10,304 nucleotides of DNA from CAZFIO01 sp964519585 (GTDB lineage Bacteria; Bacillota; Clostridia; Tissierellales; Tissierellaceae): assembly GCA_964519585.1 (NCBI GenBank), contig CAZFIO010000074.1, positions 1-10,304 on the forward strand, written 5' to 3'. The notes beneath the pieces are model-generated. The model worked only from the letters and a program-made list of their open reading frames with translations, had not been told where the DNA came from and made no database searches. How positions within the stretch are numbered: position 1 is the first letter of the stretch; the number at the start of each line of letters is the position of its first letter. The translations under genes and the position numbers were made by a program. Shown piece by piece: positions 5,279 through 10,304 of the stretch.

Positions 5279-6085
5279 TTAGAAGCAAATAGGAGATACT
5301 AGGTTTTTCAAAAGTCCTATTACTGACCAAGCTGCAAGGCTACTTGACTTTGGATTTGCTTCTGATGGCCTGGACTCTATTTCTATACTTACCCTTATAC
5401 TGGACCCACTTAAATCTATCCTATGTTTATTGGTATCCATGGCTGGCTTGCTCTTGATTATTACCTGGGTATTTTCTACTCCATTTGTAGCTAGGGCAGT
5501 AGCCACTGCCACGTTTACATTCTTAGGAAAGTGTTTTATGGCCTCTTCTGCAGTCCCCTTAAAAACATCTTCTTCAACTTCCTCTGACAAGGCCCTGCCT
5601 TCAAGATAAGGGGCCCCATTCAGTGATTTAGGGTTTTTTTCTGTGGTGATTTTACTTTCTGTCTCTTCCATCATTGTCACTGCCCTTAGTACATCAAATC
5701 CCCCTACTGCTCCTGAAGGGACATATACCTTTGTCTTATTCCTCTTAGCAGTTTCTTCCATATCTTTATAGAAATCTTTATCGGCCAATGCTCCCGATGA
5801 TAGGATTATCAGGTTGATTTTATTTTCCAAGATCTTGATCCCTATATCTTTTATTAATTGTGTATTTGCCGCCTCTATAAGGAAGTCTGGTTTGTCTTTG
5901 AATATCTCTTCTAGATTTTCATAAGCTCTGGTGTCAATTTTGTCTGCCAGGTCCCTGGTCTTTTCTATATCTCTTCCAAGTATACCTAAAAGCTCATAGT
6001 CTTTGGATAGACCTGTCTTTATTTCCTTACCGATTATTCCACCCAAGGCTCCTGTGCCAATTATTGCAAGTTTGTGCTTTTCCAT
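5279..6085 (-). CDS. Aspartate dehydrogenase-like NAD(P)-dependent oxidoreductase
   Basis: Likely L-aspartate dehydrogenase: oxidative deamination of aspartate to iminoaspartate/oxaloacetate with NAD(P)+, cytoplasmic. The 268-residue product matches the family length. It has an N-terminal Rossmann motif GTGALGGIIG (10-19), IEAAN (70-74), SSGALAD (96-102), PSGAVGGFDVL (123-133), FPKNVNVAVATALA (186-199), the NKHRID segment with the expected catalytic His221, and the C-terminal NPKSSSLAAWSVIGLL (244-259). In some bacteria this enzyme (NadX) replaces NadB for NAD synthesis, but no nadA or nadC is present here, so the role is open. ATG 6085 has a GGAGAGTGAT site somewhat far upstream, about 11 nt. 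An extended -10 promoter lies about 45 nt upstream. The gene diverges from proA and is followed 97 bp later by the hypothetical gene on the same strand. Confidence 0.88.
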   Translation of the reverse strand: MEKHKLAIIGTGALGGIIGKEIKTGLSKDYELLGILGRDIEKTRDLADKIDTRAYENLEEIFKDKPDFLIEAANTQLIKDIGIKILENKINLIILSSGALADKDFYKDMEETAKRNKTKVYVPSGAVGGFDVLRAVTMMEETESKITTEKNPKSLNGAPYLEGRALSEEVEEDVFKGTAEEAIKHFPKNVNVAVATALATNGVENTQVIIKSKPAMDTNKHRIDLSGSSIRVSIEIESRPSEANPKSSSLAAWSVIGLLKNLVSPICF

Positions 6086-6131
6086 CCTATATCACTCTCC
6101 ATAATTTTTTCTAGGTAAAACCATAACTAAT

Positions 6132-6140
6132 ATTATACCA
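6132..6140 (-). promoter_or_regulatory. Extended -10 promoter for the aspartate dehydrogenase gene
   Basis: The minus strand reads TGGTATAAT, a consensus TATAAT preceded by the TGn extension. No good -35 exists at 17 nt, which extended -10 promoters can tolerate. It would start transcription about 40 nt before ATG 6085. Confidence 0.6.
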
Positions 6141-6178
6141 TAGGAATTTATAATTAAATTTGAATAGGTCCATATTTT

Positions 6179-6224
6179 GTCTTAAAATATTTCTATTTAA
6201 CATAGAATACCTATAATTTAAGAC
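6179..6224. repeat. Nested inverted repeat between divergent aspartate dehydrogenase and proA promoters
   Basis: Outer arms GTCTTAAA (6179-6186) and TTTAAGAC (6217-6224) are perfect 8-bp inverses. Inside them TTCTAT (6191-6196) and ATAGAA (6202-6207) form a second perfect 6-bp inverted repeat with a 5-nt TTAAC loop. The element lies upstream of both promoters, ending about 25 bp before the proA -10. A shared regulator site is plausible. In such AT-rich DNA chance remains possible. Confidence 0.45.
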
Positions 6225-6249
6225 TTTCTGGTACTTTGTATAGATTTTA

Positions 6250-6258
6250 TGATATAAT
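6250..6258 (+). promoter_or_regulatory. proA: Extended -10 promoter for proA-proB
   Basis: TGATATAAT is a consensus TATAAT with a TGn extension; the -35 region (TGGTAC near 6229-6234) is poor. It predicts a leader of only about 25 nt before the TTG start, leaving no room for a T-box or riboswitch. Confidence 0.65.
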
Positions 6259-6274
6259 ATCAATAATAATTTAA

Positions 6275-6279
6275 GGGGG
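6275..6279 (+). promoter_or_regulatory. proA: Ribosome binding site that decides the proA start
   Basis: AAGGGGGT is centred here, with GGGGG 9 nt before TTG 6289. A TTG at 6280 overlaps the site and an ATG at 6301 lies 21 nt away, so TTG 6289 is the best start. Confidence 0.75.
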
Positions 6280-6288
6280 TTGATTTTC

Positions 6289-7530
6289 TTGACCTATATT
6301 ATGGAAAAGGGACAAAAACTTAAGAAGTCTGAAGAATTTATGAGAACTGCTTCCACAAAGGATAAAAATCTAGCCTTAGAAAAAGTAATAGAAGCTATAG
6401 AAAATAAGAGGACTAGGATTTTACAAGCCAATGAAGTGGATATTCAACAAGGTAAGGCAAATGGCTTATCAGATGCCCTGCTTGATAGGCTCTACCTGGA
6501 TAATGAAAGAGTTGATGGAATAATCCAGGGAATTGAGACTGTCATCAAGCTTCCAGACCCTATTTGGCAGTCAAATAAGGTATGGACTATGGAAAACGGA
6601 CTCACCATTTCAAAAATGTCTGTAGCTATGGGAGTCGTCGGAATAATTTATGAATCTAGGCCAAATGTTACAGTGGATGCCTTTAGTCTGGCCTTAAAGT
6701 CTGGTAATTGTGTAATTTTAAGGGGTTCTTCATCAGCTATTAATTCTAATACAGCCTTAGTTGAGGCAATTAAAGTAGGCTTGGAAAATTCACCCATTCC
6801 AACTGACATGATTCAATTTATTGAGGATACGGATAGAAATTTGGTATTGGATATGTTAAGGGCAAATGACTATATAGATCTGATAATCCCTAGAGGGGGC
6901 AAGGGTTTAATTGACTTTGTTATTAAAAATTCTACTGTTCCTACCCTGCAAACTGGTGAAGGAAACTGTCACCTCTTTGTAGATGAGTCTGCAGATTTGA
7001 CCAAGGCAATGCCAATTCTTATAAATGCCAAGACTCAAAGGCTGGGTGTTTGCAATACTATAGAAACCCTACTGGTTCATAAGAATATATCAAAGGAATT
7101 TTTACCTATGGCCTATGAAGCCTTAAAGGCTACTATGGAATTAAGAGGCTGTTCCAAAACTCAGGAGATTATCCCAGTTAAGGAGGCCAGTGAAGAAGAC
7201 TACAAGGAAGAATATCTTGATGCCATACTGGCTATCAAAGTGGTGGAAGACCTAGATGAGGCGATTTATCATATAAATAATTACGGGACCCAACATTCTG
7301 AGTCTATAGTTACAGAAAGCCTATCTAGTGCCAATAAGTTCCATAGGGAGATAGATGCATCTACTGTATATGTAAATGCTTCTACAAGGTTTACTGATGG
7401 TGGGGAGTTTGGATTTGGTGCAGAAATGGGTATAAGTACTCAGAAAACCCATGCCAGGGGCCCAGTTGGTTTAGAACAACTTACCACATATAAATATATA
7501 ATAATGGGCCAAGGCCAAGTGAGGGGATAA
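6289..7530 (+). CDS. proA: Glutamate-5-semialdehyde dehydrogenase (gamma-glutamyl phosphate reductase)
   Basis: Second step of proline synthesis: NADPH-dependent reduction of gamma-glutamyl phosphate, made by ProB, to glutamate-5-semialdehyde, in the cytoplasm. The 413-residue product (TTG start, MTYIMEKGQK) is close to the E. coli length of 417. ALDH-superfamily ProA motifs are clear: NGLSDALLDRL near 58-68, VVGIIYESRPNVTVDAF, SGNCVILRG, LIIPRGG, GEGNCHLFVD, the catalytic Cys255 in VCNTIETLL, NNYGTQHSE, YVNASTRFTDGGEFGFGAE and STQKTHARGPVGLE. Everything needed for activity is present. It is the first gene of a two-gene operon and ends one base before proB, so translation is probably coupled. 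The order proA-proB is the reverse of the usual proB-proA. No proC lies in the window. Confidence 0.97.
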   Translation: MTYIMEKGQKLKKSEEFMRTASTKDKNLALEKVIEAIENKRTRILQANEVDIQQGKANGLSDALLDRLYLDNERVDGIIQGIETVIKLPDPIWQSNKVWTMENGLTISKMSVAMGVVGIIYESRPNVTVDAFSLALKSGNCVILRGSSSAINSNTALVEAIKVGLENSPIPTDMIQFIEDTDRNLVLDMLRANDYIDLIIPRGGKGLIDFVIKNSTVPTLQTGEGNCHLFVDESADLTKAMPILINAKTQRLGVCNTIETLLVHKNISKEFLPMAYEALKATMELRGCSKTQEIIPVKEASEEDYKEEYLDAILAIKVVEDLDEAIYHINNYGTQHSESIVTESLSSANKFHREIDASTVYVNASTRFTDGGEFGFGAEMGISTQKTHARGPVGLEQLTTYKYIIMGQGQVRG

Positions 7531-7531
7531 A

Positions 7532-8335
7532 ATGATAAGTATGAAGGAAGTATTTGATAATAGTAAGAAGATAGTAATTAAAATAGGTTCTTCTACACTA
7601 ACCAGTGAAGATGGAAGAATTGATAAGGAATTTATAGAGAATTTTGCAGCTCAGGTCAAGGCCCTTATGGATAGTGGAAAAAGGGTTGTAGTAGTTTCCT
7701 CTGGGGCCAGAATAGCTGGAGTTTCCACCATAGGTAAGTGGTCCAGGAAAGAGGATATCAACTATAAACAGGCCCTATGTGCTATAGGGCAAGTGGAACT
7801 TATGGATTCCTATAGGAGGATTTTCAATAACCATGGTATTCATATAGCTCAGATACTTTTAACTAGGGAGGATTTCGAATCAGAGGCAAGGACTCTTAAT
7901 ATTCGGAATACGCTCTTTACCCTGCTAGATGAAGGGGTTTTACCTATAATCAATGAAAATGATACTGTCTGTGTAGAAGAAATTAAGATTGGTGATAATG
8001 ATGTTTTAGCTGGAAGGGCTACTGCACTTTGGGGTGGAGACTTGCTTATCCTATTAAGTGATATAGAGGGAGTTTATGATAAAAACCCAGTTTCCAATAA
8101 GAATGCTAAACTAATAGAGGTTATAACTGATCCTAGTGACTTGGAAAAGAATATTTCCATTGGTGAAAAGTCCTCCTTTGGCACTGGGGGTATAGCTACT
8201 AAAATAAAGGCTGCAAAAATAGTAAACTCCTATGGGGCAAATCTGATTGTTGCCAAAGGTAAGAAAGAAAATATCATCCTAGATTTAAGTGAAGGCAAAG
8301 CAAAAGGAAGCTTGTTTTTAACCAAGATAAATTAA
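7532..8335 (+). CDS. proB: Glutamate 5-kinase, short form without PUA domain
   Basis: First and committed step of proline synthesis: ATP-dependent phosphorylation of L-glutamate to gamma-glutamyl phosphate, passed to ProA. The 267-residue product is a single amino-acid-kinase domain: IKIGSSTLT (K17), VVSSGA (54-59), AIGQVELM (84-91), LLTREDF, NENDTV (141-146), IGDNDVLAG, LLILLSDIEGVYDKNP (171-186) and FGTGGIATKIKAAK (216-229). It ends at about GSLFL, so the C-terminal PUA domain of the 367-residue E. coli enzyme is missing, as in many Firmicutes. ATG 7532 is preceded by GAGGGG 5 nt upstream, located inside the end of proA. A second ATG at 7541 is too far from that site. The stop is followed by a strong hairpin terminator shared with the convergent ABC gene. 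Feedback inhibition by proline resides in the kinase domain, so it may be kept. Confidence 0.95.
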   Translation: MISMKEVFDNSKKIVIKIGSSTLTSEDGRIDKEFIENFAAQVKALMDSGKRVVVVSSGARIAGVSTIGKWSRKEDINYKQALCAIGQVELMDSYRRIFNNHGIHIAQILLTREDFESEARTLNIRNTLFTLLDEGVLPIINENDTVCVEEIKIGDNDVLAGRATALWGGDLLILLSDIEGVYDKNPVSNKNAKLIEVITDPSDLEKNISIGEKSSFGTGGIATKIKAAKIVNSYGANLIVAKGKKENIILDLSEGKAKGSLFLTKIN

Positions 8336-8375
8336 AACAACCCCTGTTTCTTACGTAGAAACAGGGATTGTTTTA
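8333..8375. terminator. Symmetric bidirectional terminator between proB and the ABC exporter gene
   Basis: TAAAACAA (8333-8340) pairs with TTGTTTTA (8368-8375) and CCCTGTTTC (8342-8350) with GAAACAGGG (8358-8366). There is one C/A mismatch between the two stem blocks and a 7-nt TTACGTA loop. The proB TAA ends just at the left edge and the ABC gene TAA lies inside the right arm. Both strands carry Ts at the stem exit, so it serves both convergent genes. Confidence 0.92.
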
Positions 8376-10205
8376 TTCTAATTCTATATTTCCTAAATTC
8401 AAATCGTAATACCTTCCTTTTTGCCTCATTAAATCATCATGGTCTCCACGCTCTATTATTTCACCATCTTCTAGTACCATTATTGCATTGGAATCTCTAA
8501 CCGTAGATAATCTATGGGCTATAACAAAGGTGGTTCTACCTGCCATCAGTTTATCCATACCCTCAGCTATTAGCATTTCAGTCCTTGTATCTACGGAGGA
8601 GGTTGCCTCATCCAGTATTAGGATTGTTGGGTTAGCAATAGCTGCCCTAGCAATTGATAAGAGTTGTCTCTCACCCTGGGATAGGTTTTCAGCACTTGCT
8701 GACAACAAAGTATCATAGCCCCCTGGTAAATGTTTAATAAAATAATGGGCATTGGCCAGTTTTGCTGCCTCTTTTACCTCTTCATCAGTGGCATCTAGCC
8801 TACCATACCTGATATTGTCCGCTACTGTACCTTCAAATAGGTTTACATCCTGTAAAACTATACTCATGGTAGATCTTAAATCATGTTTCTTAATTCTTTT
8901 TATGTCTATACCATCAAATAGGATTTCTCCCTCACTTATTTCATAAAACCTGTTGATTAGGTTGGTTATAGTGGTTTTACCTGCACCAGTTGAACCTACA
9001 AAGGCAATCTTTTGGCCTGGTTTTGCATATAGATTTATATTTTTAAGGACCTTCTTTCCTTCTACATATGCAAAGTCAACATCCTTAAAAATTATACTTC
9101 CCTTCAAGGGTATATCTTCATAGCTTCCATCTTCTTTTGGTAGCCTCCAACATAAATTATTCCTACCTGTGCAGTCTTCTAGTAATTCAACATCCCCATA
9201 GTCTACCTCTGTATCTTCATCTAGAATTTTGAATATTCTTTCTGCACCTGCTATGGCTGCAAGCAGGGTGTTCAGTTGGTTAGAAACCTGGGTTATGGGC
9301 CTAAAGAAACTTCTGCTTAACTGCAAAAATGCTGCTATATTTCCAATGGTGATTATTTTTAAAATAACCAAGTAACCGCCAAATATTGATGACAAGCTAT
9401 AGACTACAAATGACAAGCTCCCCATTATGGGCATGAGCATTACCCCATAGGTGGAGGCTCTAGTGCTAGATATTCTTAATTTTTCATTCTTATTCTTAAA
9501 AGTATCTATAGCCCTGTCTTCGTAATTAAAGACTTTTACTACTTTTTGCCCTGACATTATTTCCTCAATATATCCATTCATATCTGCTAGCTGGGCTTGC
9601 TGGGCTCGGAAGTTTCTTGAGGACTTTTTCCCAATAATCCTAGTAATTGAAAGCATAAGGACTAGCATAAACACAACTAAGACTGTCAAATGAAGGCTAA
9701 TATAAACCATCATCCCGAATGTACCTACTACAGTTACTAGGGAGATTAATACCTGGCCTACACTTTGCTCTAAGGATTGGTTTAACATATCCACATCGTT
9801 TGTAAAGGTGGACATTAGCTCTCCATGGGATCTTTCATCAAAAAATGAAATTGGGAGTTTCTCCATATGAGAAAACATTTCTTCCCTTATTTTAAATATA
9901 GTAAGCTGGGCAAGTTTTGCCATAAAGAGATTACCGAAGTACTCTCCTATAGCAATAAACCCAACAATAACTATCATAAGAATTAAACTTTTTACAAAGG
10001 AGTTCATATTGTTGTCTGTAACTATAGAGTCTATGACTGGGCTCAACATACTGTTGGCTGCAACTGTGCTAATAGTGCCAATTACTATAAAGAATATACC
10101 ACCAAAGAATAGGAGTTTATTATACTTAAAATAAGAGAATAACCTTCTTAAGGTAAGCCTCATGTTTTCAGGGCGAAGTTGTTTTGCCTTACCGTTCCCT
10201 TTCAT
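8373..10205 (-). CDS. ABC exporter half-transporter, fused permease and ATPase
   Basis: A membrane exporter of the MsbA/multidrug type. The 610-residue product has six N-terminal membrane helices (about 32-52, 72-92, 150-170, 172-192, 255-277, 280-300) and a C-terminal ATPase. The ATPase motifs are intact: Walker A GSTGAGKTT (404-412, K410), Q-loop Q452, signature LSQGE (508-512), Walker B TILILDE with E533, D-loop SSVD (536-539) and switch H564. A linker of about 30 residues (340-368), with two cysteines, joins the halves. It is longer than in MsbA and typical of the longer partner in paired clostridial exporters. ATG 10205 overlaps the TGA of the upstream ABC gene by 4 nt (ATGA), with AGGGGTGA 7 nt upstream. 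Substrate is unknown; drugs, lipids or peptides are all possible. Confidence 0.93.
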   Translation of the reverse strand: MKGNGKAKQLRPENMRLTLRRLFSYFKYNKLLFFGGIFFIVIGTISTVAANSMLSPVIDSIVTDNNMNSFVKSLILMIVIVGFIAIGEYFGNLFMAKLAQLTIFKIREEMFSHMEKLPISFFDERSHGELMSTFTNDVDMLNQSLEQSVGQVLISLVTVVGTFGMMVYISLHLTVLVVFMLVLMLSITRIIGKKSSRNFRAQQAQLADMNGYIEEIMSGQKVVKVFNYEDRAIDTFKNKNEKLRISSTRASTYGVMLMPIMGSLSFVVYSLSSIFGGYLVILKIITIGNIAAFLQLSRSFFRPITQVSNQLNTLLAAIAGAERIFKILDEDTEVDYGDVELLEDCTGRNNLCWRLPKEDGSYEDIPLKGSIIFKDVDFAYVEGKKVLKNINLYAKPGQKIAFVGSTGAGKTTITNLINRFYEISEGEILFDGIDIKRIKKHDLRSTMSIVLQDVNLFEGTVADNIRYGRLDATDEEVKEAAKLANAHYFIKHLPGGYDTLLSASAENLSQGERQLLSIARAAIANPTILILDEATSSVDTRTEMLIAEGMDKLMAGRTTFVIAHRLSTVRDSNAIMVLEDGEIIERGDHDDLMRQKGRYYDLNLGNIELE

Positions 10206-10304
10206 TCTCCAATCACCCCTCTCTCCTGTGATTCATATATTTCTCTATATATAGGAGATATCTTCAACAAATCTTCATGAACACCTATAGACTCAATACA
10301 GCCT
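10202..10304 (-). CDS. ABC transporter ATP-binding/permease protein, C-terminal end only (runs off the window)
   Basis: The minus strand from the right edge reads in frame for 33 codons to a TGA that overlaps the start of the next ABC gene by 4 nt. The peptide includes CIESIGVHEDLLKISP followed by IYREIYESQ. This is the usual tail of ABC exporter ATPases, where GxHxxLL follows the H-loop region and is followed by YxxxYxxQ. The rest of the gene, including its Walker motifs, lies outside the window. The overlap implies translational coupling and a heterodimeric exporter with the 610-residue partner. Confidence 0.8.
   Translation of the reverse strand, partial: GCIESIGVHEDLLKISPIYREIYESQERGVIGE

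Noticed and set aside
6086..6288. Possible T-box or riboswitch controlling proA
   Set aside because: The predicted leader from the extended -10 to the start codon is only about 25 nt and contains no specifier or antiterminator structure.
6280..6288. TTG at 6280 as the proA start
   Set aside because: It overlaps its own ribosome binding site; TTG 6289 has correct spacing and gives a typical ProA N-terminus.

Overview
The window is AT-rich, with strong AGGAGG-type ribosome binding sites, several TTG/GTG starts, TGn-extended -10 boxes and two N-terminal lipoboxes. This points to a low-GC Gram-positive of the Clostridia, and an anaerobic Clostridium/Tissierella-like organism is my best guess (inference). 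It is chromosomal housekeeping and accessory DNA. I see no phage genes, transposase, CRISPR array, rRNA or tRNA.

Layout, left to right. (1) Three minus-strand genes: a duplicated-domain lipoprotein (2095-3195), the FAD:protein FMN transferase ApbE (937-2022) and an Asp/Glu racemase family enzyme (90-797). A terminator and a new promoter separate the lipoprotein from apbE. The apbE-racemase gap is made of short tandem repeats. (2) An AT-rich divergent intergenic region (3196-3555) carries a perfect palindrome over the lipoprotein promoter. (3) A plus-strand D-Ala-D-Ala-ligase-like ATP-grasp gene (3556-4536) ends in a terminator shared with the convergent next gene. (4) Two minus-strand genes follow: a small conserved-looking hypothetical protein (4597-5181) and an aspartate dehydrogenase-like oxidoreductase (5279-6085). 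(5) A divergent promoter region (6086-6288) precedes a plus-strand proA-proB operon (6289-8335), in the reverse of the usual gene order. (6) A symmetric bidirectional terminator separates proB from a minus-strand ABC exporter gene (8373-10205). That gene overlaps by 4 nt the tail of a second ABC exporter half that runs off the right edge.

How the genes relate: ProB and ProA together make glutamate-5-semialdehyde, the first two steps of proline synthesis. The racemase-family enzyme and the aspartate dehydrogenase both act on acidic amino acids, but are in separate transcription units. ApbE attaches FMN to extracytoplasmic flavoproteins; the lipoprotein next to it is a natural partner candidate but lacks an obvious flavinylation motif. 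The two ABC half-exporters probably form a heterodimer. No single new multi-gene defence or metabolic system is evident. The most unusual items are the duplicated lipoprotein beside apbE, the palindrome over its promoter, the tandem-repeat spacer at 821-932 and the proA-proB order. Four start codons were reassigned on ribosome binding site evidence.
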